A DNA stretch of 64,000 nucleotides, from contig NZ_CASFQD010000057.1 in assembly GCF_949296715.1 (NCBI RefSeq), forward strand, positions 62,001-126,000, written 5' to 3'. Both the position numbers and the translations under genes were made by a program. The notes below the pieces were generated by a model. The model made no database searches. It had not been told where the DNA came from and was given only the letters and a program-made list of their open reading frames with translations. Positions 8,455-15,433 of the stretch are shown here, piece by piece (positions within the stretch are counted from its first letter, which is position 1; each line of letters starts with the position of its first letter). Source of the DNA: an uncultured Alistipes sp. GTDB taxonomy: Bacteria > Bacteroidota > Bacteroidia > Bacteroidales > Rikenellaceae.

Positions 8455-9282
8455 ATGAAGCGATACGTTCTGACTCTGATCCTGCTGCTGGGCTTTGCGG
8501 CCCTCCGTGCGCAGGAGCCGGCCGACAGCCTCACCGCGGAGGCCGCGGTGCAGCCTGCGGCACAGGCCGTGCCGTCGGGCGACGTCTCCGCCGATGCCTT
8601 GTGGGACCGGGCCAACACGGCCTATGTCAACGGCGACTATCGCGGGGCCGTCGAAATCTACGAGCAGATTCTCGGCCGCGGCCTCGCGTCCGTGAAACTC
8701 TACTACAACCTGGCCAACGCCTGCTTCAAGGAGGGGCAGACGGGCCGGGCCATCCTCTTTTACCGCCGGGCGCTGCGGCTCGCTCCGGGCAACGACGACA
8801 TCCGCTACAGTCTGAGCGTCGCCGAAGCCCGCACGAAGGACACCATCGAGCAGATTCCCGAGTTTTTCCTCGTGGGCTGGGTGCGTGCCGTGCGCCATTC
8901 GATGAGCTGCACGGCGTGGAGCGTGCTGTCGCTCGTCGTGCTGGCGTGTGCGCTGGCGCTCTTCCTGCTCTACCTGCTGGCGCCGCGGCTCTCGCTGCGC
9001 AAGGCCGGGTTCTACGGGACGCTGGCGGCCGCCGTGCTCTTCATGGTGACCACGTGGTTCGCCCTGGGCGAGCGGCGCGAGATGCTCGACGATACGCAGG
9101 CCGTGGTGATGAGCGTCTCGGCCGCCGTGAAGAGCTCGCCCGACAAGTCGGCGACGGACCTCTTCGTGCTGCACGAGGGGACGCTTGTGGAGATCACCGG
9201 GCGGTTGGACAACTGGTGCGAGATCACGATTGCCGACGGCAAGAAGGGGTGGCTCGAGAGCCGGATGATCGAGGTGATATGA
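8455..9282 (+). CDS. batE: BatE-family TPR/SH3 protein
   Basis: A 275-residue protein with a signal peptide (MKRYVLTLILLLGFAALRAQ), two TPR units (about residues 45-120, ANTAYVNGDYRGAVEIYEQI and NLANACFKEGQTGRAILFY), two transmembrane helices (about 150-205) and a C-terminal bacterial SH3 domain ending GWLESRMIEVI. This order is typical of BatE. It is coupled to batD by a 4-bp gap, so the two are surely co-expressed. Confidence 0.88.
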   Translation: MKRYVLTLILLLGFAALRAQEPADSLTAEAAVQPAAQAVPSGDVSADALWDRANTAYVNGDYRGAVEIYEQILGRGLASVKLYYNLANACFKEGQTGRAILFYRRALRLAPGNDDIRYSLSVAEARTKDTIEQIPEFFLVGWVRAVRHSMSCTAWSVLSLVVLACALALFLLYLLAPRLSLRKAGFYGTLAAAVLFMVTTWFALGERREMLDDTQAVVMSVSAAVKSSPDKSATDLFVLHEGTLVEITGRLDNWCEITIADGKKGWLESRMIEVI

Positions 9283-9357
9283 CGAATTGGGGTGCGGCTG
9301 ACCTTGCGGTGGCGCGGCGGCCGGCGGCATCCGAATGATTTAATACGGAACAGGGCT

Positions 9358-9954
9358 TTGTCGAAACTTCTTCAGGATGCGGTCGGGGAGCTGTCGAAAC
9401 TCCCGGGCATCGGGCGGCGCACGGCGCTGCGCCTGGCTATCCACCTGCTGCGCATGGAGCCGGAGTCGGTGGCCGAAATGACGCGCAGCATCGACCGCTT
9501 CCGCAACGAGGTGAAGTACTGCGCGCGCTGCAACAACCTCTCGGACGAGGAGATCTGTCCGATCTGCGCTGACCGGGAGCGCGACCACGGCACGATCTGT
9601 GTCGTGGAACAGGTGGCCGATGTTCTCTCGATCGAGAATACGCGCCAGTACCGCGGTGTCTACCACGTGCTGGGAGGAGTGATCTCGCCCATGCAGGGCA
9701 TCTCGCCCTCGGACCTGAAGATCGACCTGCTGTGCGAACGCATCGCTGCGGGCGGCGTGCGGGAGGTGATCCTCGCCATCTCGACCTCGGTCGAGGGGGA
9801 GACGACGCTCTTCTACCTGATGAACCGTTTGAGACAGTTCCCCGGGCTGAAGGTGACGGCGATAGCCCGCGGCATCGGCTTCGGCGACGAACTGGAGTAT
9901 GTCGACGAGCTGACGATCACGCACGCGCTGCTGAACCGCCGCGAGATAGAATGA
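9358..9954 (+). CDS. recR: Recombination mediator RecR
   Basis: RecR acts with RecO (and RecF) to load RecA at gapped DNA. The protein shows the helix-hairpin-helix LPGIGRRTALRLA, a four-Cys zinc motif (CARCNNLSDEEICPIC) and a Toprim domain with VVEQVADVLSIE and STSVEGETT. I place the start at the TTG at 9358, giving 198 residues with the usual short lead before the HhH; an in-frame ATG at 9292 would add 22 residues of arginine-rich sequence not found in the family. The gene follows batE by 75 bp. Confidence 0.9.
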   Translation: MSKLLQDAVGELSKLPGIGRRTALRLAIHLLRMEPESVAEMTRSIDRFRNEVKYCARCNNLSDEEICPICADRERDHGTICVVEQVADVLSIENTRQYRGVYHVLGGVISPMQGISPSDLKIDLLCERIAAGGVREVILAISTSVEGETTLFYLMNRLRQFPGLKVTAIARGIGFGDELEYVDELTITHALLNRREIE

Positions 9955-9989
9955 ACAAAGTGAACAAGAACCATTAAAAACAAAGGATT

Positions 9990-10988
9990 ATGGAATTTCT
10001 GACAAACGAAAAACTGACGATCGTAGGTGCCGCGGGCATGATCGGCTCGAACATGGCCCAGACGGCGCTGATGATGCACCTGACGCCCAACATCTGCCTT
10101 TACGACCCGTTCGGCCCGGCGCTCGAGGGCGTGGCCGAGGAGTTGTACCACTGCGCCTTCGAGGGTGTGAACATCACCTGGACGACCGACATCAAGGAGG
10201 CGCTGACGGGTGCCGCCTACGTCGTATCGTCGGGCGGTGCCGCCCGCAAGGCCGGCATGACGCGCGAGGACCTGCTCAAGGGCAACGCACAGATCGCCGA
10301 GGATTTCGGCAAGAACCTCAAGGAGTACTGCCCCGACGTGAAGCACGTGGTGGTGATCTTCAACCCGGCCGACATTACGGGTCTCATTACGCTGATCTAC
10401 AGCGGCCTGAAGCCGTCGCAGGTGACGACCCTCGCAGCCCTCGACTCGACGCGTCTGCGCTCGGAGCTGGCCAAGTACTTCAAGATTTCGCCCGACGAGG
10501 TGCGCAACTGCCGCACCTACGGCGGCCACGGCGAGCAGATGGCCGTCTTCGCCTCGACGACGATGGTTGCCGGCAAGCCCCTCTCGGAGCTCATCGGCAC
10601 GCAGATGCCCGAGGAGGACTGGCATGCGCTGCAGCAGCGTGTGATCCAGGGCGGCAAGCACATCATCGACCTGCGCGGCCGTTCGTCGTTCCAGAGCCCG
10701 GCCTACGTTTCGATCTGCATGATCGCCGCCGCCATGGGTGGCAAGGCCTTCGAGTATCCGGCCGGCACGTATGTGCACAACGGGGAGTTCAACCACATCC
10801 TCATGGCCATGGAGACCGAGATCACGAAGGAGGGTGTCCGCTACAAGGACGTGAAGGGTACGCCCGAGGAGCACGCAAAGCTCCGCGAGAGCTACGAGCA
10901 CCTCTGCAAGCTGCGTGACGAGGTGATCGCCATGGGTGTGCTTCCCGCTATCGACCAGTGGGGCGTGCTGAACCCGAACCTCAAGTAG
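9990..10988 (+). CDS. mdh: Malate dehydrogenase (NAD)
   Basis: A 332-residue member of the LDH/MDH family. NAD-binding GAAGMIG is at residues 13-19, the substrate-binding ALDSTRLRSEL follows at about 150-160 and the catalytic His180 lies in TYGGHGEQM. It interconverts oxaloacetate and malate, feeding the fumarase encoded upstream at 4899-6512. It is longer than the classic 312-residue enzyme, as is usual for the Bacteroidales form. A strong terminator follows, ending this rightward run of genes. Confidence 0.93.
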   Translation: MEFLTNEKLTIVGAAGMIGSNMAQTALMMHLTPNICLYDPFGPALEGVAEELYHCAFEGVNITWTTDIKEALTGAAYVVSSGGAARKAGMTREDLLKGNAQIAEDFGKNLKEYCPDVKHVVVIFNPADITGLITLIYSGLKPSQVTTLAALDSTRLRSELAKYFKISPDEVRNCRTYGGHGEQMAVFASTTMVAGKPLSELIGTQMPEEDWHALQQRVIQGGKHIIDLRGRSSFQSPAYVSICMIAAAMGGKAFEYPAGTYVHNGEFNHILMAMETEITKEGVRYKDVKGTPEEHAKLRESYEHLCKLRDEVIAMGVLPAIDQWGVLNPNLK

Positions 10989-11012
10989 TCGGATAGCCAT
11001 CCGACAACGACG

Positions 11013-11048
11013 AAGCCCTCTTCCCCGCGCGGGGAGGAGGGCTTTTTT
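11013..11048 (+). terminator. Terminator of mdh
   Basis: A 14-bp stem (one G-T wobble) with GCGC loop, then six T residues, 25 bp after the stop codon. Confidence 0.92.
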
Positions 11049-11066
11049 GTCGGCGGAAGGGGCGTG

Positions 11067-11268
11067 CGGCCCGGGGCGGGCGATTCGGAGCCGGGAAGTG
11101 TGACCCGGTGCGGTCCTGTTGCCGTGTTTTGCCGGGTTGCTGTCCGGTGCGGGCGATTCGGAGCCGCGAGGTGTGACCCGGGGCGGTCCTGTTGTCGTGC
11201 TCCGACGGTTTGCGGCCCGGGGCGGGCGGGTTTGCTCCGGTGGCGGGGATGCTCCGGTGGCGGGGGAG
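11067..11268. repeat. GC-rich degenerate direct repeats
   Basis: Two copies of a roughly 50-bp segment (gggcgattcggagccg... to ...gcggtcctgttg) start near 11087 and 11151, and the leading gcggcccggggcgggcgg recurs at 11212. Directly after, tgctccggtggcgggg occurs twice (11233, 11250). The segment lies between the mdh terminator and the stop of the TonB-like gene. No gene is seen in it. Confidence 0.75.
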
Positions 11269-11289
11269 CGGGGCACGGCGGGTGCCGCC

Positions 11290-12831
11290 TTACCGCTGCC
11301 CGCGTTCGGGTTGCTCCTCCGTGGGACGCTTCTCCGTGGGACGCTTCTCCGCGGGCTGCTTCTCCGCGGGCTGCGTTGCGGCGGGGCGTTTCCGGGCGGG
11401 GTGTGTTGCGGCCGGCTGTTTCCGGTCCGATTCCCCGGGCCGGTAGTTGGGGTTGTGGAAATCGACCGGCAGGGTGAACTTGACCGGGACGTGTTTGCCT
11501 GCTTGGCGTCCGGGTGTCCAGCGCGGGGACTTTTTCAGGATGCGGAGCGCCCGGCGCGAAAGCTGGCTGTCTGGGCTATGGAGGATGTATGGCCTGGTGA
11601 GACGTCCCGTGGAGTCGATTACGAACGAGGTGATGACCCGCATGATCTGCCAGGTGGTATCCCTGCACAGCCGTCTCGGGGTCCGGACCCGGGCCTGTAC
11701 CCATTGGCGGAACTCCTTGTAGTAGATGTCCCCCTCCCGGAACAGGGGCATGATCTGCGGGGCAAGGTAGGTGCCGTCCGGCCCGGGTTCTTCGAAAAGA
11801 TTGAAGTCCGGACGGGTGCGGTTGCCGTCCTCCTCCCAGACGAGCTCCTCGGCAAAGACCTTCGTTGTCACCTTTGCACCTCTTTCGGTGGTGCTTCCGT
11901 CGGGCTTTTCCGGCGCCTCGGGTTCCGCATCGTCCATGAAGAGGAACGATGTTTCGACCCGTTCGGCAGAGCCGGTGTACGGTGCCTTGTGTCCGACGCC
12001 GTAGGCCGTGACGACGATGTGCTCAATCTCCTCCGCTGTGGGGGCGTCCGGGGCAAGGCCCGTGGGATTGTCACCCGGTTTCGTTAGGTCCATGGCGGAG
12101 TTTGATGTACCGGCCGTTTCGGCAGAGCCGGTGTACGGTGCCTTTTGTACGCTGCCGTAGCCCGTGACGACAATATGGTTGGACTCATCTGTGGAGAGGG
12201 CGTCGGGAGCGGGATGTTCGGGGTATGCGTCGGTATCGTCGGGCAGGTCCTGCTGCTGCGGGTCGCGGTGTGTCCGGAGCTGGGTCCGGCCGTCGGTGGC
12301 TGCCTGCCCGGCGGATGTGTGGCCGGCGGGGCGGGTCCCGGTGGCGGGCTGCTCTCCGGCCTGTTTGTCGGCGGTGGTCGAATCGTTGCCGACGGTTGCG
12401 CCGGAGGGATCGGTCCCGGGGCGGGACGAGGGATCCGATGGCCCGGCTTTGGGGCCGGGCGAGGGGGATGACGGCGCGGTTTCGGTCCCGGCGGCGGGCG
12501 GCAGGGTGCCGTCGGCAAGCTGCACGGCGGGCGGGAGCTCGCCGACGGGGGCCCGGTGCCAGGTCATGATTCCGGCCGTCAGGAGGAGCAGCACGGCGGC
12601 TGCCGCGGCCGTGCGTTGCCGGATGCGGCGCAGGCGGCGTCTGCGCGCTTCGCGGGCCGCCCGTTCGGCGATGCGGAGCCGCAGCGATTCGATCGCTGCA
12701 CGGTGGTCGCCGGGCGTCTCTTCCAGCCCCTGCAGGGCCTCCGCAACGAAGGGGTCGCACTGCACCTCCAGTTCCAGGTCGTGCGCGTCGCGCCCCCGGC
12801 GGTCGCTTGTCAGGTAGTCGGTCGGTTTCAT
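11290..12831 (-). CDS. TonB-like membrane protein with SusC-like linker repeats
   Basis: A 513-residue protein. Residues 1-73 are cytoplasmic, with a CDPFVAEALQGLE motif resembling the 'DPFxADALEG' head of Bacteroidota sigma-linked TonB/anti-sigma proteins, then a basic stretch; one transmembrane helix spans about 74-92. The periplasmic part has a long Pro/Thr/Gly/Asp-rich linker, two repeats HIVVTGYG...APYTGSAE (218-238) and HIVVTAYG...APYTGSAE (270-290), then a TonB C-terminal-like domain (about 395-480, with SFVIDSTGRLTRPYIL and ALRILKKSPRWTPGRQAGK). The tail is pentapeptide repeats of (A/T)EK(R/Q)P. It overlaps the upstream sigma factor by ATGA, so it is probably its regulator or effector. 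The repeats look like the N-terminal signature of SusC receptors, which is odd in a TonB-type protein. Confidence 0.72.
   Translation of the reverse strand: MKPTDYLTSDRRGRDAHDLELEVQCDPFVAEALQGLEETPGDHRAAIESLRLRIAERAAREARRRRLRRIRQRTAAAAAVLLLLTAGIMTWHRAPVGELPPAVQLADGTLPPAAGTETAPSSPSPGPKAGPSDPSSRPGTDPSGATVGNDSTTADKQAGEQPATGTRPAGHTSAGQAATDGRTQLRTHRDPQQQDLPDDTDAYPEHPAPDALSTDESNHIVVTGYGSVQKAPYTGSAETAGTSNSAMDLTKPGDNPTGLAPDAPTAEEIEHIVVTAYGVGHKAPYTGSAERVETSFLFMDDAEPEAPEKPDGSTTERGAKVTTKVFAEELVWEEDGNRTRPDFNLFEEPGPDGTYLAPQIMPLFREGDIYYKEFRQWVQARVRTPRRLCRDTTWQIMRVITSFVIDSTGRLTRPYILHSPDSQLSRRALRILKKSPRWTPGRQAGKHVPVKFTLPVDFHNPNYRPGESDRKQPAATHPARKRPAATQPAEKQPAEKRPTEKRPTEEQPERGQR
11314..11388 (-). repeat. 15-bp coding repeats, four copies plus a degenerate fifth
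   Basis: Tandem 15-bp units (cttctccgtgggacg type) at 11314, 11329, 11344 and 11359, with a weaker fifth at 11374, encode the pentapeptide repeats at the C-terminus of the TonB-like protein. The period keeps the reading frame. Confidence 0.9.
11962..12182 (-). repeat. Pair of in-gene repeats encoding the SusC-like motif
   Basis: About 65-bp similar segments at 11962-12026 and 12118-12182 (156 bp apart, in frame) encode the two HIVVT(G/A)YG...YTGSAE motifs of the TonB-like protein, showing an internal duplication. Confidence 0.85.
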
Positions 12832-13400
12832 GGCAGTTTGTTTCGGAGACAGTTTTTCAGGTTGCGCTTGCCGTTTTGGATGTAGCTTCGGATGCTCTTC
12901 AGGTGCCACGACGTCGCGGCGGCGATGTCGGCATAGGAGCAGTCGTCGAAGAAGAAGAGCCGGATCGACTGCCGCTGCGTCTCGGGCAGCTGCTCCAGAC
13001 ATCCCGCAAGGGCCTCGGCGATCTGCTGCCGGCGGTTGCCGTCGGCGAGCAGGGCGGCAAAGTCGCCGTCGTCGCCCAGTTCGCGCGGCAGCTCTGCGGG
13101 CGGCATCTTCCCGGCCTCGCGCAGCCGCATGAGGCAGAGGTTGCGCGCGACGGTGTGGAGCCAGCCGCGGAAGTTGCGGATCGGCTGGCGGGCGACCTTC
13201 ACGATCAGCTCCTCGAAGAGCTGCATGACGGCATCCTCGGCATCGGCCCGGTTGCGCAGGTAGCGCAGCGCCACGCCGTAGACCAGCTCCGTGTAGCGGA
13301 GGTAGAGCGTGGCGAGGTGTTCCGGACGGCCGTCGGCGCGGTAGCGGGCCAGCAGCTCGTCGTCGCTTGCAAGGGGTTCGGTATGTTCGGCGGTTCGCAT
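12828..13400 (-). CDS. ECF-type RNA polymerase sigma factor
   Basis: A 190-residue sigma-70 family protein. Region 2 is recognisable in LYLRYTELVYGVALRYL...DAEDAVMQLFEEL and region 4 in LPETQRQSIRLFFFDDCSYADIAAATSWHLKSIRSY, with no sigma-1 or sigma-3 region, as in ECF factors of Bacteroidota. Its stop overlaps the start of the TonB-like membrane protein (ATGA), implying translational coupling and co-regulation. A TAACTTTA box lies 20 bp upstream of its start. The target promoters cannot be read from here. Confidence 0.92.
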   Translation of the reverse strand: MRTAEHTEPLASDDELLARYRADGRPEHLATLYLRYTELVYGVALRYLRNRADAEDAVMQLFEELIVKVARQPIRNFRGWLHTVARNLCLMRLREAGKMPPAELPRELGDDGDFAALLADGNRRQQIAEALAGCLEQLPETQRQSIRLFFFDDCSYADIAAATSWHLKSIRSYIQNGKRNLKNCLRNKLP

Positions 13401-13521
13401 GGCGGGAGGTATCGAACAGTAAAGTTATCGTTTTTTTTCGGACGGTTTGTGTATTTTCTGCCGTCGTCGCATCTTATGGATGCAACAGTTGCTGAAAATA
13501 CACACGTTCAACCGAAAAAAA

Positions 13522-14277
13522 ATGGCATTCATGAGACCTTTTCTGAAAAATTCGATCCTTGCCGCCCTGCTGGTCGCGGCAACCTGCGCCGCGGCACAAC
13601 CCGCCGGAGGAGCTCCGGCCTCAGATGAACCCTCCGCACGGGAGGCGACCGACCGCCGCATCGCACGGCTCGACGAGGCGATCCGACAGGTGGAGCTGAC
13701 CCGTAACCGACTGATGTGGAACACCTACCTCGACTATGCCGAGCAGGGGCGGATTACGCCCGACGTGATGGACTATCCCGGGCTGGACTACGAGCGGCTG
13801 CGCGATACCGTCCCGGCGATCGATACGCTGGGCTGCCGCTATACCGCCGCGGCCGAAGCCTATACGGAGGTGCTGCGCACCGATCCCGAATACGAGGCGA
13901 TCCATCAGGAGTATGTGGCGCTGAAGGGGGTGTCGGACCGCGACCGGCAGGCGGAGAATAGGATGCGCTACAACCTGCTCTACGACCGCCTGCGCCGGAA
14001 CAATCCGGACTACGTGCCGGCCTGGGAGCGGATGAACGAGGCCAAGCGGCAGCGCAACATGGCCGTTCTGCGCTACCTGGTCGAGAGCCATGCGGCTGCG
14101 GGGCGGGTGCTGCCGACCGATCCGCTCTTCCGGAAAATTTCGATGGTGTACACCATGCTGCGGAACCGTTGCCCGGAGATCGCACGGCTCGACGTGGAGT
14201 TTGACGCGCTCTGCCGCATGCGCCGGGAGCTTTGGGAAGCGGCGTTGCGCGAACGCTACGGCGTGCCGGAGCCGTGA
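13522..14277 (+). CDS. Secreted protein of unknown function
   Basis: A 251-residue protein divergent from the sigma factor. It has a signal peptide (MAFMRPFLKNSILAALLVAA, cleavage near TCAAAQ), after which it is charged and predominantly helical with many Arg/Glu residues and no cysteines outside the signal. I recognise no domain. Segments such as AEAYTEVLRTDPEYEAIHQEY look faintly TPR-like. The start could also be the ATG at 13531. Position next to the sigma/TonB pair suggests a link but there is no other evidence. Confidence 0.7.
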   Translation: MAFMRPFLKNSILAALLVAATCAAAQPAGGAPASDEPSAREATDRRIARLDEAIRQVELTRNRLMWNTYLDYAEQGRITPDVMDYPGLDYERLRDTVPAIDTLGCRYTAAAEAYTEVLRTDPEYEAIHQEYVALKGVSDRDRQAENRMRYNLLYDRLRRNNPDYVPAWERMNEAKRQRNMAVLRYLVESHAAAGRVLPTDPLFRKISMVYTMLRNRCPEIARLDVEFDALCRMRRELWEAALRERYGVPEP

Positions 14278-14305
14278 CGGGCGGTCCCTTTGGCGGAAAA
14301 GCGAA

Positions 14306-14334
14306 CGGCGGAATCCTCTCGGGGGATTCCGCCG
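14306..14334. terminator. Bidirectional terminator
   Basis: An 11-bp stem (cggcggaatcc / ggattccgccg) between convergent genes; only a short T run, so moderate. Confidence 0.65.
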
Positions 14335-14340
14335 CTTTGC

Positions 14341-14784
14341 CTATTGTGCCGGGGCGGCAGGCAGCGCCTGCAGTACGGCGCGCAGCTCGCCGTCGGCAAG
14401 CAGCAGGAGCAGCGGCCCGTCCATGTCGTAGTGGGTCGTGGCCTCCAGCGCCTCGATGAAGGCCTCTTCGTCGGAGCCTTCGGGGCAGGCCATGCGCGTC
14501 GAGGCCACGGGATCTATGTGCAGGGCGCGGCGCTCGTCGGTCGAGTAGGTGGCCGCGAGGCGGTTGCAGGCTCCGACGCCCGTAAGGCGGTTCCCCTCGA
14601 CGAGGAACGTGACGGTGAAGCTCCCCTCGGCCGGGCGGATCGTGCGCCCTCCGAGCTGGATGAGCTGCCACTCGGTGCCGACCAGCGGCCGGCGCGTGCG
14701 TTTCTGGTAAGAGCGGCAGGGGCAGCAACTTACGACCAGGGCCGCAAGCAGCGTGAGGAGGGTGAATCTCGGCAGTCGTTTCAT
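14341..14784 (-). CDS. META-domain lipoprotein (HslJ-like)
   Basis: A 147-residue protein with a lipoprotein signal (MKRLPRFTLLTLLAALVVSC, lipidated Cys near 20) and one META domain: LVGTEWQLIQLGG, FLVEGNRLTGVGACNRL and ASTRMACPEGSDEEAFIEAL are the standard blocks. META-domain proteins such as HslJ are heat-inducible envelope proteins of unclear biochemistry. It is transcribed alone, convergent with the unknown secreted protein and divergent from ridA. Confidence 0.85.
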   Translation of the reverse strand: MKRLPRFTLLTLLAALVVSCCPCRSYQKRTRRPLVGTEWQLIQLGGRTIRPAEGSFTVTFLVEGNRLTGVGACNRLAATYSTDERRALHIDPVASTRMACPEGSDEEAFIEALEATTHYDMDGPLLLLLADGELRAVLQALPAAPAQ

Positions 14785-14832
14785 CGTGTGTTTTTCTTCT
14801 CGGGTTGTGCTGCAAATATAGGGAATAAATCG

Positions 14833-14840
14833 TATCTTTG
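14833..14840 (+). promoter_or_regulatory. Promoter -7 element of ridA
   Basis: TATCTTTG, an exact TAnnTTTG match 63 bp before ridA; a TTG at 14805-14807 is 25 bp upstream, slightly far. Confidence 0.65.
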
Positions 14841-14903
14841 TTCGATCGTTGCTCCGGCGACGGACTCCCGAACGAAACATACATATATAAAAATAGGAAT
14901 CTC

Positions 14904-15278
14904 ATGAAAAAGATCATCGCATCCCCGCTGGCCCCGAAGGCTGTGGGTCCCTATTCGCAGGCCGTGGAGGCCGGCGGCGCACTCTACATCTCCGGACAGC
15001 TGCCCGTCGACGGCGCTACGGGCAAGATGGCCGAAGGCATCGAGGCGCAGACGCGCCAGTCGCTCGACAACCTCGGCCACATCCTCCGCGAGGCCGGTTA
15101 CGACTATTCGAACGTCGTGAAGACCACCGTGCTGTTGCAGTCGATCGGCGACTTCGCCGCCATGAATGCCGTCTATGCCGGGTACTTCACCTCGGAGATG
15201 CCCGCACGCATCTGCTTTGAGGTGGCCGCCCTGCCCATGGGCGCCCTCGTCGAGATTGACGCCGTGGCCGTCAAATAG
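14904..15278 (+). CDS. ridA: RidA family enamine/imine deaminase
   Basis: A 124-residue RidA (YjgF/YER057c/UK114) protein that hydrolyses reactive 2-aminoacrylate and related imines released by PLP enzymes. Family blocks seen: KAVGPYSQAVEAGG at the N-terminus, ISGQLPVDGATG, NVVKTTVLLQSIGDFAAMN and the C-terminal PARICFEVAALPMGALVEID, including the conserved Arg that binds the carboxylate. Full length; own promoter and terminator. Confidence 0.95.
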   Translation: MKKIIASPLAPKAVGPYSQAVEAGGALYISGQLPVDGATGKMAEGIEAQTRQSLDNLGHILREAGYDYSNVVKTTVLLQSIGDFAAMNAVYAGYFTSEMPARICFEVAALPMGALVEIDAVAVK

Positions 15279-15292
15279 CCCCGGCGGCAAAA

Positions 15293-15326
15293 GGTGCATT
15301 TGGGTGGAACAAATGCGCCCTTTTTG
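15293..15326 (+). terminator. Terminator of ridA
   Basis: A 10-bp stem (ggtgcatttg / caaatgcgcc, one wobble) followed by a T run, 15 bp after the stop. Confidence 0.85.
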
Positions 15327-15401
15327 TCTTTTGTAGATAATTTGTCGATAAAATCAGCGCGCCGCGCTGGTTTTATTCACGGAAAAGAACCAATTTTGTA
15401 A

Positions 15402-15418
15402 GACAGGCTCTGCCTGTC
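15402..15418. promoter_or_regulatory. Palindrome upstream of nrdJ
   Basis: gacaggc-tct-gcctgtc, a perfect 7-bp inverted repeat with a 3-bp centre ending 15 bp before the reductase start. It may be an operator or a small RNA hairpin in the leader. No cobalamin riboswitch features were seen in 15330-15433. Confidence 0.4.
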
Positions 15419-15433
15419 GGATGAAAAGGTTGG

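Noticed and set aside
4764..8618. A 1284-codon leftward open frame opposite fumarase and batD
   Set aside because: It mirrors two well-identified genes, is extremely rich in Arg/His/Leu/Asp as expected of an antisense frame in GC-rich DNA, and has no domain.
15330..15433. Cobalamin riboswitch before the B12-dependent reductase
   Set aside because: The interval is too short and has none of the conserved B12-box words.
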